Below, piece after piece: positions 10,701-23,181 of a stretch of DNA of 64,000 bases. Positions within the stretch are counted from its first letter, which is position 1. Each line of letters starts with the position of its first letter. Source of the DNA: Sinonovacula constricta (lineage: Eukaryota; Mollusca; Bivalvia; Cardiida; Solecurtidae); NCBI GenBank assembly GCA_007844125.1, contig CM017573.1:1884293-1948292 (forward strand), read 5' to 3'. Below the pieces are notes generated by a model. It saw only the letters and a list, made by a program, of their open reading frames with translations. It did no database searches and was not told where the DNA came from. Position numbers and translations under genes: made by a program.

Positions 10701-13700
10701 TGATCAGGCTTAGGTAAATAGTGTAGATCCAGTCAGTATCATTTGATCAGGCTTAGGTAAATAGTGTAGATCCAGTCAGTATCATTTGATCAGGCTTAGG
10801 TAAATAGTGTAGATCCAGTCAGTATCATTTGATCAGGCTTAGGTAAATAGTGTAGATCCAGTCAGCATCATTTGATCAGGCTTAGGTAAATAGTGTAGAT
10901 CCAGTCAGTATCATTTGATCAGGCTTAGGTAAATAGTGTAGATCCAGTAAGTATCATTTGATCAGGCTTAGGTAAATAGTGTAGATCCAGTAAGTATCAT
11001 TTGATCAGGCTTAGGTAAATAGTGTAGATCCAGTCAGCATCATTTGATCAGGCTTAAGTAAATAGTGTAGATCCAGTCAGTATCATTTGATCAGGCTTAG
11101 GTAAATAGTGTAGATCCAGCCAGCATCATTTGATCAGGCTTAGGTAAATAGTGTAGATCCAGTCAGCATCAATTGATCAGGCTTAGTTAAATAGTGTAGA
11201 TCCAGTCAGTATCATTTGATCAGGCTTAGGTAAATAGTGTAGATCCAGTCAGCATCATTTGATCAGGCTTAGGTAAATAGTGTAGATCCAGTAAGTATCA
11301 TTTGATCAGGCTTAGGTAAATAGTGTAGATCCAGCCAGCATCATTTGATCAGGCTTAGGTAAATAGTGTAGATCCAGTCAGTATCATTTGATCAGGCTTA
11401 GGTAAATAGTGTAGATCCAGCCAGCATCATTTGATCAGGCTTAGGTAAATAGTGTAGATCCAGTCAGTATCATTTGATCAGGCTTAGGTAAATAGTGTAG
11501 ATCCAGTCAGTATCATTTGATCAGGCTTAGGTAAATAGTGTAGATCCAGTCAGCATCAATTGATCAGGCTTAGGTAAATAGTGTAGATCCAGTCAGTATC
11601 ATTTGACCAGGCTTAGGTAAATAGTGTAGATCCAGCCAGCATCATTTGATCAGGCTTAGGTAAATAGTGTAGATCCAGCCAGCATCATTTGATCAGGCTT
11701 AGGTAAATAGTGTAGATCCAGCCAGCATCATTTGATCAGGCTTAGGTAAATAGTGTAGATCCAGTCAGTATCATTTGATCAGGCTTAGGTAAATAGTGTA
11801 GATCCAGTCAGCATCATTTGATCAGGCTTAGGTAAATAGTGTAGATCCAGTCAGCATCATTTGACCAGGCTTAGGTAAATAGTGTAGATCCAGTCAGTAT
11901 CATTTGACCAGGCTTAGGTAAATAGTGTAGATCCAGTCAGTATCATTTGATCAGGCTTAGGTATATAGTGTAGATCCAGTCAGCATCATTTGATCAGGCT
12001 TAGGTAAATAGTGTAGATCCAGCCAGCATCATTTGATCAGGCTTAGGTAAATAGTGTAGATCCAGTCAGTATCATTTGATCAGGCTTAGGTAAATAGTGT
12101 AGATCCAGTCAGTATCATTTGATCAGGCTTAGGTAAATAGTGTAGATCCAGTCAGCATCACTTGATCAGGCTTAGGTAAATAGTGTAGATCCAGTCAGTA
12201 TCATTTGATCAGGCTTAGGTAAATAGTGTAGATCCAGCCAGCATCATTTGATCAGGCTTAGGTAAATAGTGTAGATCCAGTCAGTATCATTTGATCAGGC
12301 TTAGGTAAATAGTGTAGATCCAGTCAGTATCATTTGATCAGGCTTAGGTAAATAGTGTAGATCCAGTCAGTATCATTTGATCAGGCTTAGGTAAATAGTG
12401 TAGATCCAGTCAGCATCATTTGACCAGGCTTAGGTAAATAGTGTAGATCCAGTCAGTATCATTTGACCAGGCTTAGGTAAATAGTGTAGATCCAGTCAGT
12501 ATCATTTGATCAGGCTTAGGTAAATAGTGTAGATCCAGTCAGTATCATTTGACCAGGCTTAGGTAAATAGTGTAGATCCAGTCAGTATCATTTGATCAGG
12601 CTTAGGTAAATAGTGTAGATCCAGTCAGTATCATTTGATCAGGCTTAGGTAAATAGTGTAGATCCAGTCAGTATCATTTGATCAGGCTTAGGTAAATAGT
12701 GTAGATCCAGTCAGCATCATTTGATCAGGCTTAGGTAAATAGTGTAGAACCAGTCAGCATCATTTGATCAGGCTTAGGTAAATAGTGTAGATCCAGTCAT
12801 TATCATTTGATCAGGCTTAGGTAAATAGTGTAGATCCAGTCAGTATCATTTGACCAGGCTTAGGTAAATAGTGTAGATCCAGTCAGTATCATTTGATCAG
12901 GCTTAGGTAAATAGTGTAGATCCAGTCAGCATCATTTGATCAGGCTTAGGTAAATAGTGTAGATCCAGTCAGTATCATTTGATCAGGCTTAGGTAAATAG
13001 TGTAGATCCAGTCAGTATCATTTGACCAGGCTTAGGTAAATAGTGTAGATCCAGTCAGTATCATTTGATCAGGCTTAGGTAAATAGTGTAGATCCAGTCA
13101 GTATCATTTGATCAGGCTTAGGTGAATAGTGTAGATCCAGTCAGTATCATTTGATGAGGCTTAGGTAAATAGTGTAGATCCAGTCAGCATCATTTGATCA
13201 GGCTTAGGTAAATAGTGTAGATCCAGTCAGCATCATTTGATCAGGCTTAAGTAAATAGTGTAGATCCAGTCAGCATCATTTGATCAGGCATAGGTAAATA
13301 GTGTAGATCCAGTCAGCATCACTTGATCAGGCTTAGGTAAATAGTGTAGATCCAGTCAGTATCATTTGATCAGGCTTAAGTAAATAGTGTAGATCCAGTC
13401 AGCATCATTTGATCAGGCATAGGTAAATAGTGTAGATCCAGTCAGCATCACTTGATCAGGCTTAGGTAAATAGTGTAGATCCAGTCAGCATCAATTGATC
13501 AGGCTTAGGTAAATAGTGTAGATCCAGTCAGTATCATTTGATCAGGCTTAGGTAAATAGTGTAGATCCAGCCAGCATCATTTGACCAGGCTTAGGTAAAT
13601 AGTGTAGATCCAGTCAGTATCATTTGATCAGGCTTAGGTGAATAGTGTAGATCCAGTCAGTATCATTTGATCAGGCTTAGGTAAATAGTGTAGATCCAGC

Positions 13701-13828
13701 CAGCATCATTTGATCAGGCTTAGGTAAATAGTGTAGATCCAGTCAGTATCATTTGATCAGGCTTAGGTAAATAGTGTAGATCCAGTCAGCATCATTTGAT
13801 CAGGCTTAGGTAAATAGTGTAGATCCAG
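7761..13828. repeat. 6.07-kb minisatellite, 43-bp unit, about 141 copies
   Basis: The unit contains TTGATCAGGCTTAGGTAAAT followed by AGTGTAGATCCAGTCAG, with a measured period of 43 bp (for example AGATCC at 7801 and 7844). The span of 6,068 bp gives about 141 units. Copies are nearly identical, with recurrent variants: CAGTCAGTAT versus CAGCCAGCAT or CAGTAAGTAT, TTGACCAGG for TTGATCAGG, GCTTAAG for GCTTAGG, and AGAACC for AGATCC mostly at the left. There are no unique spacers, so it is not a CRISPR-like array. 43 is not a multiple of 3 and every frame has stops. The right edge ends abruptly in AGATCCAG|ATGAG. Confidence 0.97.
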
Positions 13829-13929
13829 ATGAGATTCTGCACTATTTGCTTCTAAGACTTTTGTGAAAAATTCTTGATACCTGATACCTGCATGTTGTAT
13901 ATATTTGCTTAAAGTTCAATGTAGTTACC

Positions 13930-14560
13930 TGAGGGTTGGACTGGCTCCCAGCTTGTAGGATATAAAGTTTGCATATCTTCTAGAATAGAGAATGGCTACC
14001 AGAATTCTCATATATTATAAACATGTAATTGTTTTTTATACAGATGTTAAATTTATATAACATATGATAGAGTCGAAGGTATTCTCTATTTATTCAGTGG
14101 CCAATAACTATGACTGGCTCTCAGCTTGACATTTAAACTTCACATGTCTGCTAGAAGTGAAGATGGGTACCAGAACTTTTATTTTATATAATTGTTACTG
14201 TTTTTTTTTGTTATAGATGTTATAACATTCATGCTAGGTCTAATGCTATACTACTCTATGGATACTGTTACTTACCTTAACTTAGACTGGCTCCCAGTTT
14301 GAGTAATAAAATATAATGTCTGCTAGAAGGGAGGATGGATACCAGAATTTCCATATCTGTATAATTGTTAGTTTTTTAATAGATGTTTGATTTATATAAC
14401 ATTCATGCTAATCTAATGGTATAAATCTATAGATCCTGTTACCATTAACTGAGACTTGCTGCCGACATGAGTTATAAAAGTTACACATCTGCTAGAAGGG
14501 AGGATGGGTACAGGAATTAACATGTTTTAATAATATTTTTTTTTTTTTTACATACTGTCT
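13930..14560. repeat. Degenerate ~173-bp tandem repeat, 4 copies
   Basis: GACTGGCTCCCAGCTTG and variants recur at 13939, 14112, 14285 and 14453, giving periods of 173, 173 and 168 bp. Each copy continues with CTGCTAGAAGGGAGGATGGG, CCAGAATT, a T-rich run, ATAGATGTT and TATATAACATTCATGCTA. It begins about 100 bp right of the 43-bp array. The period and position recall the tandem cores of bivalve pearl-type elements, which is inference only. Confidence 0.8.
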
Positions 14561-15327
14561 GTGCTAAATTTCATAGTGTATAGAAATAACAGTGGGCATC
14601 AGATTGGTGTGTTTAATTTAACTGTTGTTATATGATTATATTTTTGTGAACATAACAGTAGAGATTTATGCTTACCTAACTTAGAATCAAAACTAATGGT
14701 TAAATGGTTTTATTGAGCCAACATCTTGAAAAAAATAAAAATGTGTTACTTTCTAAATCTTAAACTTATAAAACGAAGGACTTTTTTACTTTGTTGAATT
14801 TCCATGTAAGTTACCATCATATAACAAGGGCTGCTCAGCAATATTGATGAATACTGAGGCATGCTTCTGGACTTGTTTTTTTGTTTGTGTCAAAGTTCTT
14901 GTTGAAAAGATGTATAGTCTTAATTTTAGTATTTGTGATAAGCTGTTATAGAAATAACTGGTGACTGACTATATCTTGCCACTGTACAAGATAGGTCCTA
15001 ATATACTTCTACTGAATCACAACTCTTATACATAACAATTTATAATATTATTTTTTATCAAGGGCCTTTATTCACAAATATATCTATTGATATGCTTAAA
15101 CATTCCTCTGCAGGTTATTTTTTTGTTGTTCGAAATTCTTGTGCCCAGAATTGTAATCATGGAACCACTGCCAAATACCAGTCTGTTTTATGCAGATAAA
15201 CACCCCTGGCATTTCCTGGCACCTATCGTTTGTTGTCTGAATAGTTCTATGTACACGAATAAAGATATTTTAGACAATTCTATTTTCATCTTCACCCTCC
15301 TTCATCTCGTTGTGTACAAGCATCTCT
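14561..15327. other. Unremarkable AT-rich DNA
   Basis: No gene, repeat array or element boundary could be supported here. Short open frames lack splice context and coding character. Confidence 0.5.
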
Positions 15328-15535
15328 AGTGGTGCCAGTGGCTGAATGGGTAGACTTCCCAACTTATAACTCTGAGCCCCTAACCGTGTGGGTTCAAGTC
15401 CTAGTTGGTACAAGAATTATCATGTGAAGGAGGTCTTCCACTTGAATGGCACTGCAAGCATTCGTCCTACCCAGACATTTTTTCTGTGATCTTTCTCCAC
15501 CAATAAAGTTTGGCATCATTATTATGCTCATACAG
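15328..15535 (+). mobile_element. tRNA-derived SINE, family A, diverged
   Basis: The head GTGGTGCCAGTGGCTGAATG is followed by a B-box variant GGGTTCAAGTCC, then GAGGTCTTCC, CTACCCAGACA and TTCTCCACCAATAAAG in family order. Substitutions and small gaps suggest an old copy. Confidence 0.65.
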
Positions 15536-16424
15536 TAAATGTGTTCATGTGGTTTACTTTAAAGTCAGATCTAGTCAAAAATGCTTTTCTAAAATTGAGT
15601 TTTTTTTAATTTATCCTCAGAAATAGTAGGGCTTTATTATTATTTCTGGGGTAAAAAGATTATCTATGTTATTAATTTTATTTTATATCAACATGTTTTT
15701 TTCATTTTTTAAGCATTCACCGGGATAGAAGCTGTCGTACATTTATCAAGCTATACTCTCCTTTATCAAAAACCTTTGGTTTTAAACATCTTTATTTCAT
15801 TCCTTAATTAACCCTTAAAACTTCACCTTCCTATCTGAAGATGGGATATTTTTGTTTAAATGATATTTATAAAATTTTAGGTTTCAGAATTGTTACATTA
15901 CTTCAGTTCAAGATGTATAGTTTTTGTTTATATGTATTCACTCAGATGCTCACATATCATCAATATAACATTTTTTTTTTTTTTAACTTTTTCTCCAACA
16001 TATATTTTTGTTTTATATAAACACCTGAAAGTTCTCCATGCTCTCTGTATCCAAGATATATCTAGCATGAATCATTTGCCTGGGGCTGCCAGCCAGATAA
16101 TCTTTGGCAGGATTCTCTCTGAAGGTTTGATAGATTACTTCATGATAAGCCATACAGGCTTTCAAGGCAGTGGAACCCTTTCCTAGGTTGGGTGGTTGGA
16201 TTGAAGATGGTACCTGTCCGGTTCCTGTGTGTGTGTGTGTGTGTGTTTGTTGGAATTTCAAACTTTCTTAAATGTAGCACTTTTTTCAATGACATGGCTT
16301 AGTATGCAATATTCAAACAGTAGCTTCGTATAGCAGCTTACTAATAGGTCTGCCTTCATTGTAATAGAATGTTTTTGTTCTGTTTGTTTTTTCTAAATAC
16401 ATCACAGGGACACATTTATGGTTA

Positions 16425-16575
16425 TTTTGGATGGAGGAACTTGTGAACCACAGGTCAGCTGGGACACCTCCCTGTATAAAGTCTTTCAGCCTGGCAGACA
16501 TTAGAACCCATGCAAGACTTAGGAATTAGAAGAGTTACAAGTCGAGAATCTACTCTTTGGGTATTCATTGTCAGA
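16425..16575 (-). mobile_element. Probable old SINE family A fragment, inverted
   Basis: GTCAGCTGGGACACCTCCCTG is the inverted equivalent of the family's GGGGAGGTTTTCCAGCTAAC. It is followed by ATTAGAACCCATGC (an inverted, decayed B-box) and ACAAGTCGAGAATC. Weak but collinear. Confidence 0.4.
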
Positions 16576-17844
16576 ACATGCCTCTATCAGAGTAGGAGAT
16601 GTTCAGTCGACATCGACTGGGGCCTCTGTCCACACAATCTCTGCAGTCACTGATGAATTACCTGAATGATAAACCATATCTATAGTCCAAGAGCTATTAA
16701 ATCATTTTCTATGCTATTCGCTATGATGCAACTACATGGCAGCATACACTGTCTAAACATAGAACACAATTAACGGCCCAAAGCAGCCGTACAACTACGT
16801 GATTAAGGCTGTGGACATTGAATTGATAGGTGACTGGTTCAAGCCACAGGCCTGAATCAAAACATAAGTCATTTGTGTTTAATTCTTGATAGAGGCAATT
16901 TGCCAAAAAATTGTGAGCATTTTTAGAAAAAATACAATTAAAACAGATCTTATATAATTTAGAACATTACATAAGTCACAGTGTAAGATAATTTACTGTG
17001 TACTGACACCTCCAATGCCTTAGTACTGATTCTTCCTAGTAAGTACGTTGGGAAAGTTAAGGCTCAAAAATTCTTAAATAGTTGTCAAAAGGGTAATAGT
17101 TGTTACGGTTTCAGTGATCAAAATTCTCATGCAGTTTATGTCCAACATCCACCTTTCACCTTTTTCCATCACCCTGTGTCATGGTCTGTAAAACAAGCAA
17201 TAAGGGGCTACAGTTTCAGGGATCAAAGTTCTAATGCATGTCCACACCCACCCACCCTTATCCTCTCTACTTCAACAAAATATATATATCAAACCAACAC
17301 TTTACCCAAAGTCTCCCATCCTTTCCACATTCACACATCAATCATAGAAGTGTCTTTAAATTCCTTTAACTCTTTAACTGCTTTGATCAAATTTATCAAG
17401 CTTAAGTAAGGAAGGTAGGCCCAGATTAGCTCCAACTGTCTGGTCAGGATCTGCACTATTTGCTGCAATGTGCCATGTTAGCTTTCCATAGTGCTGTTAG
17501 AAAATAAGTCTTATATTGCTAATAAAGATTGAAGCCTAAGAAGGGTGTACCTTTACCTGGGTGAAAGCAGCCTAGACCAACATAGAACTCTGGGGTATAT
17601 GTCTTATCTTCAGTTGTTTATCATTCAGTTTCCAAGGCAACCTGCCAGAAACTTCCAACACTTTTTGGCACTATGTGGCTTGCCAGTTTTCTGTTGTGTG
17701 TTCCTGGACTCTCTTCTTTTCCACTTACCTACCTATCCCAAAACATATTATTACAGTCTGGAATAGCTATCTACCTTCATATTCTCATTTTGGAAGGTAA
17801 CAACACCCAAGTTGAGGTATGGTGTGTTAGATGGGTCACAATTA
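16576..17844. other. No gene seen; possible fragments of repeats
   Basis: It contains a (GT)n run just left of this interval (about 16226-16246), a decayed tRNA-like segment near 16800-16860 (GACTGGTTCAAGCC), and at 17450-17466 the word TCTGCACTATTTGCTGC that also flanks the two big minisatellites. Nothing coding is supported. Confidence 0.4.
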
Positions 17845-18010
17845 TAAAGTCTATGGTCTTGTGGTTAAGATGTTAGACATCATATCGGAATGTCCCAGGT
17901 TTGAACCCTGAAACTAACCACTTGATGGAAGTCCTTTTGAGCAAGACTATTTACTGCATATTGCTCTAAGTACTCAGTCAAGAGGGACTTATATAAGTTG
18001 AAAGAACTTG
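17845..18010 (+). mobile_element. Third tRNA-related SINE-like sequence
   Basis: The A-box-like TGTGGTTAAGATGTTAGAC and B-box-like GGTTTGAACCC are spaced as in a tRNA. A body with CCACTTGATGGAAGTCCTTT follows. It cannot be a working tRNA because the stems do not pair over a normal length. Only one clear copy lies in this window. Confidence 0.45.
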
Positions 18011-19122
18011 TTTCCCATTATTTTCGACTTTAAATATATAGGCTTAAACCAATTGTAAAATTGAAGTGTGTGTATTTCCTGATGTCCCACTTTATATTTT
18101 ATTTTATATAAAAAAGTGTCATAACTTCCAGGATCAAACCAAATGTTTTAAAAGTTCTACACTGTAGAATTCAGATGACACCTAGTGAGTAATTGTCAAC
18201 ATGCTGATTAAGACTGCCACAAAGTCAAATTATTCTTAGGCAGAAAAAATATGTTCTGCTTCAAAGGAATCTTTGAAAAAAAAAGTCTGCTGAAAAAAGG
18301 TAATAGTGCGAAAATATTGGCATTGTAAACTTAAAGAAACTTTACTTAAATCTGTCAAATTTCTTAGTTACTGCTGTGTTTTTTTCTAGGAGGTTTTGAT
18401 CATGTTTTGATCATGTTTTGACATCCTATCAAATGTCACATACAGTGGTGAGTGAAAACTAAGAAACATTTGGCACATTTGCTGTCCCATAATTCTACAC
18501 TCCCCCCCAGCAGGTCTGTCTTTTATGTGTTTTCTCTCTTCACAAAACAGCAAGAACAATACCAGAAAACAACAACAACAAAAAACAACAGGACATAGTA
18601 GTTACTGCACTTCACCAAAAATCAGTCAGATCGTGCAAAGTTAAGGAATTTTGTCCTTTATGGCTGTTGCAACTGTGATGTGTATGATATCTATAGATAC
18701 AGTCATTGATTGGCAGCATGCATATGTCAGAAATAACAGGTCTGGGGTTTAAAAAATGCCTGAAGAAATTTTACAGAATTCAGAATGATACTGTTATATT
18801 CACTTTTATTTTAGCTTTTTTTATTGTGTGAAGTATTCAGTTGTATTGAGTAATTCATTAAGAATATTAATAGGGCAAATTTATTATAGAAAAAAAGATG
18901 CTAACATCTTATCGAGTTCCACCTTAAATTATTATCTTAGTTACACCGAGCTATTACAATTATTATTTTGAAAGGATACTTGACATTAAGTATTGCTGAG
19001 ATTCAATCCTTAAAATTTGCTATACCATTTTTATTTCAGACACAATTTGTGTAGGATTATAGGACAACTGTTGCAAATTGCAAATGGACATTAAAATTCA
19101 GTGACATTCAACTGCCAGACAC
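18011..19122. other. Non-coding AT-rich DNA
   Basis: No gene or element is supported. A short triplicated GTTTTGATCAT motif occurs near 18393-18420. Confidence 0.5.
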
Positions 19123-19424
19123 ATCGTACCTGGTAGCGCAATCGGAAGAGCGTCTACTTCAGGTACGGGAGGCCCTGGGTTCAATCCCACGCTGCGACAT
19201 ACTTAAGTCGAAAAAATGGTAGTGGTATAGCTCCCTTGCTAACGCAAGCAGATATAAGGGAAGTTCTATGACTGGTTGGCCCGGTGTCAGTATAATGTGA
19301 CTGGGTGTGGTATCATGCCAGGTGTTTATGGCATGCTATACACAGTGAAGGCAGCTCTATATCTGCTTCAAGTTCCAGGTAACTGCAAAACTGTTGGTTG
19401 GTGGGATGATAAACCCAATAAACA
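19123..19424 (+). mobile_element. tRNA-derived SINE, family B, with target site duplication
   Basis: The head has TGGTAGCGCAATCGGAAGAG (A-box) and GGGTTCAATCCC (B-box), followed by a GCGACATAC junction and a body with GTGGTATAGCTCCCTTGCTA, GGTTGGCCCGGTGTC, TGACTGGGTGTGGTATCATG and GTGAAGGCAGC. The 3' end is AACCCAATAAACAA. A 13-bp duplication AACTRCCAGACAC flanks it (19110-19122 and 19425-19437, one mismatch), showing LINE-type retroposition. Confidence 0.88.
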
Positions 19425-19437
19425 AACTACCAGACAC

Positions 19438-20268
19438 TTTCTATAGACGTGCACATTGGCATAATTCATCAAATGCCAAAGCTTCATTTTTATCTCTTCA
19501 AAAGATAAAATACATATGGTTATTTATTCATACACTTGACATCATGCTTTCACTTACATGACATAACTTTAAAGGCCAATCGAGGTATGCGTGTTATAAA
19601 AAATTACTTTTTTCCACAGAAAGTTATAGAACAATGAAAATATTGAGACCTTAAACAACTTGAGCCACCACTTTAATGATAGTTTGACATTATAATCTTA
19701 ATAATATTCTAATAACTTGGTTGAAAATTGTTCCATCCGCTTTGTGTTTGTAAAAAAATTATCTGTGGAAGAGATTTTGGATGCATACTCGCAGTTTATA
19801 AAAGATACTTTAAAACACTGAACCTGATATCAGAAATGCTACACGTGATGTATAGACAAGAATCAAACCTTTAAAACAACACACATTTAATCTTGATTCT
19901 TTTGAGCTGTATTTTAATAATTTTGGGTATGTACATTTGGCTTTGATTCAAAACCTGCCAGTCTTAGTTCCTTATCAGAATACTCGTCTTTCAGTCTCTT
20001 AAGATTATTCCACCTTGGAATACGCAGGTAAAGATACAGCTGCCAACTGTAACTACGTTTGCTTTTTTAAAGCATTTTGTACATAGGTAATTCATCTACC
20101 AGAAAAAATATTTTCTGCAAATTAATCACATATCTTGATGACATGGTGTGGCCATTTGTTCACAGCTTATTTTAATAGTGAAGACAGCACTAGATGGTTA
20201 ACTTCTCAGTTAATACTATCTCAACTTGACTTAAGTAGGTCCACAATCTTCAGTAATGGTTTTTGTCC
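19438..20268. other. Non-coding DNA, nothing recognised
   Basis: No coding exon, tandem array or element end was found in this stretch. Confidence 0.5.
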
Positions 20269-20280
20269 ACAGTACTCTAC

Positions 20281-20512
20281 GGGGGCATCTATGGCCTAGC
20301 AGTTGGAGCCACTGACTTGTAACTGCGCAGCCCCTTACAGCATGGGTTCGAGTCCTGGTTGGGGTGAGAACTTTCATATGGGAAGGTTTTACAGCTAACC
20401 TGCAGTGCGCTGGCGATTCTACCCTGGCATAAGTCTGGGGTCTCCCTCCACCAACAATTAGCAGGACAGCACCAATATCTCCATAATTGTGTTAGTGTGA
20501 TGTAACAAAAAA
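20281..20512 (+). mobile_element. tRNA-derived SINE, family A, near full length
   Basis: It starts GGGGGCATCTATGGCCTAGC, has B-box GGGTTCGAGTCC, then GTTTTACAGCTAACCTGC, CTGGCATAAGTCTGGGGTC, CTCCACCAACAATTAGC and TAACAAAAAAA. A 12-bp imperfect duplication (ACAGTACTCTAC at 20269-20280, ACAGTTTTCTAC at 20513-20524) flanks it. Confidence 0.85.
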
Positions 20513-20870
20513 ACAGTTTTCTACATGAGATCGTTTGACTAAAGTAGGTCTATTAACTTCAGTTATGTTCTTGTCTGCAGTTTTCTGCATGACAGTGTGA
20601 TGATTGCCATTCCAGAAACATACCTAAGTATTGTTATAATTTTTTTTCTAAATGTCAGTCACAACTTTTCTACATCTACGTCAACTGACAAAGCAGTACC
20701 TTATGCTAGTCCTTCACCTTCACTTTACTGCAGCTGATAATAACACAATTAAATGAACCATGTGGCTAACAATTACATGCAAGGTGTACTTGGCATATTA
20801 GTAGAGACTGCAGCAAATAGTGCATAGCCAGTTCAGAAAGCTCAAAATAGAAGTTGGCTGATCTGAATTA

Positions 20871-22489
20871 ACACCCCTTGTGTGGGTCTGTGGATCTACA
20901 CCCCTTGTGTAGGTCTGTGGATCTACACCCCTTGTGTAGGTCTGTGGATCTGCACCCCTTGTGTAGGTCTGTGGATCTGCACCCCTTGTGTAGGTCTGTG
21001 GATCTACACCCCTTGTGTAGGTCTGTGGATCTACACCCGTTGTGTAGGTCTGGATCTACATCCCTTGTGTAGGTCTGTGGATCTACACCCCTTGTGTAGG
21101 TCTGGATCTACATCCCTTGTGTAGGTCTGTGGATCTACACCCCTTGTGTAGGTCTGTGGATCTACACCCCTTGTGTAGGTCTGGATCTACATCCCTTGTG
21201 TAGGTCTGTGGATCTACATCCCTTGTGTAGGTCTGTAGATCTGCACCACTTGTGTAGGTCTGGATCTACACCCCTTGTGTAGGTCTGGATCTACATCCCT
21301 TGTGTAGGTCTGGATCTACATCCCTTGTGTAGGTCTGTGGATCTACATCCCTTGTGTAGGTCTGTAGATCTACACCCCTTGTTCAGGTCTGTGGATCTAC
21401 ACCCCTTGTGTAGGTCTGGATCTACACCCCTTGTGTAGGTCTGTAGATCTACACCCCTTGTGTAGGTCTGTGGATCTACACCCCTTGTGTAGGTCTGGAT
21501 CTACACACCTTGTGTAGGTCTGTGGATCTACACCCCTTGTGAAGGTCTGTGGATCTACACCCCTTGTGAAGGTCTGTGGATCTACACCCCTTGTGTAGGT
21601 CTGTGGATCTACACCCCTTGTGTAGGTCTGGATCTACACCCCTTGTGTAGGTCTGTGGATCTACACCCCTTGTGTAGGTCTGTGGATCTACACCCCTTGT
21701 GAAGGTCTGTGGATCTACATCCCTTGTGTAGGTCTGGATCTACATCCCTTGTGTAGGTCTGTGGATCTACACCCCTTGTGTAGGTCTGTAGATCTACACC
21801 CCTTGTGCAGGTCTGTGGATCTACACCCCTTGTGTAGGTCTGTGGATCTACACCCCTTGTGTAGGTCTGTAGATCTACACCCCTTGTGCAGGTCTGTGGA
21901 TCTACACCCCTTGTGTAGGTCTGGATCTACACCCCTTGTGTAGGTCTGTAGATCTACACCCCTTGTGAAGGTCTGTGGATCTACATCCCTTGTGTAGGTC
22001 TGTGGATCTGCACCTCTTGTGCAGGTCTGTGGATCTACACCCCTTGTGTAGGTCTGGATCTACACCCCTTGTGAAGGTCTGTGGATCTACACCCCTTGTG
22101 AAGGTCTGTGGATCTACACCCCTTGTGTAGGTCTGTGGATCTACACCCCTTGTGTAGGTCTGGATCTACACCCCTTGTGTAGGTCTGTGGATCTACATCC
22201 CTTGTGTAGGTCTGTAGATCTACACCCCTTGTGCAGGTCTGTGGATCTACACCCCTTGTGTAGGTCTGGATCTACACCCCTTGTGTAGGTCTGTAGATCT
22301 ACACCCCTTGTGAAGGTCTGTGGATCTACATCCCTTGTGTAGGTCTGTGGATCTGCACCTCTTGTGTAGGTCTGGATCTACAACCCTTGCATAGATCTGT
22401 GGATCTACACATCTAGTGTAGGTCTGTGGATCATACGCATCTTGTGTAGGTCTGTGGATCTACACATCTTGTGTAGGTCTGTGGATCTA
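20871..22489. repeat. 1.6-kb minisatellite with mixed 27- and 25-bp units
   Basis: The unit is GGATCTACACCCCTTGTGTA plus GGTCTGT (27 bp) or GGTCT (25 bp), about 60 copies, irregularly interspersed. Variants include CATCCC for CACCCC, GTGAAGG and GTGCAGG. Because 27 is a multiple of three, runs of the long unit give open frames of a nine-residue repeat; each 25-bp unit shifts the frame, so these are not genes. It starts 47 bp after an inverted copy of TGCACTATTTGCTGC (20810-20824), the word seen beside the 43-bp array. Confidence 0.95.
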
Positions 22490-23181
22490 TGTGCTACCAG
22501 GTCTGGTGTGTCTGGCTGTTGGATTAAAGCGGGCAAAAGTAGCAGCACAGTAATTCCTTAGTTGGCAATCACTTCAGGACATTAGTCAGTTATTGTTGGG
22601 TGTATTGCATGCCATGAAACCCGCTGCAGCAAACTGCGTAGTTTGGATGGTTTGGAACCTTCGTAGATGTGGACTTTAGTCTTGAAGCTGATGCTTCACT
22701 GTTATTAGTATGCAATGAATATGTCAAAAAGTGATAAAAATACCAACAGTAAGAAATGTTAATGTTTTATCAGTTTTTTATACATCAATAGAAAATTTGT
22801 TTCTTTGAAACCAAACTTACTCAAAACTTAGATACATGATAGCACTTCATAGTGATAACATTATGATTACATGTCTTTAAAAACCTATTAAAGTGAAATA
22901 GTCAAACTGCAACTTTATTATATAATTGGTTTCTTTAAATGCAACTCAAAGTTGACTCCATTATTATACTTTGGATACATTTTTATTCTTGTTCAATCCA
23001 GAATGCAAAAAAAGAAATCAACCTTTATTTTTGTGCAATTTTTGTGGCATTTTAATCATTTTCATGGCCAATAAAAATTTCTCCATTTTTTTTTCAAACA
23101 TACCTAACATGCAAATCATAATGACAAGCATCATTTACGGAACACAGCAAGTAACTTGAAATTTTTTATGTAATTTTTCAG
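22490..23181. other. Non-coding AT-rich DNA
   Basis: Nothing is supported up to the candidate acceptor at 23181. The right end is a T-rich tract suitable for a 3' splice site. Confidence 0.45.

Noticed and set aside
7761..13828. CRISPR-like regularly spaced repeat
   Set aside because: Units are directly contiguous with no unique spacers, and the sequence is eukaryotic.
15890..16186. 98-codon open frame near 16 kb
   Set aside because: Composition follows local T-rich DNA; it lacks acceptor/donor sites in a coherent phase and has no recognisable domain.
19127..19200. tRNA gene
   Set aside because: A- and B-boxes are present, but it is the head of a 302-bp SINE bounded by a 13-bp target duplication; the arms do not fold as a complete tRNA.
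20878..21943. Open frames of 64-80 codons with a nine-residue repeat
   Set aside because: They are products of the 27-bp minisatellite being divisible by three; 25-bp units break the frame and no splice or start context exists.
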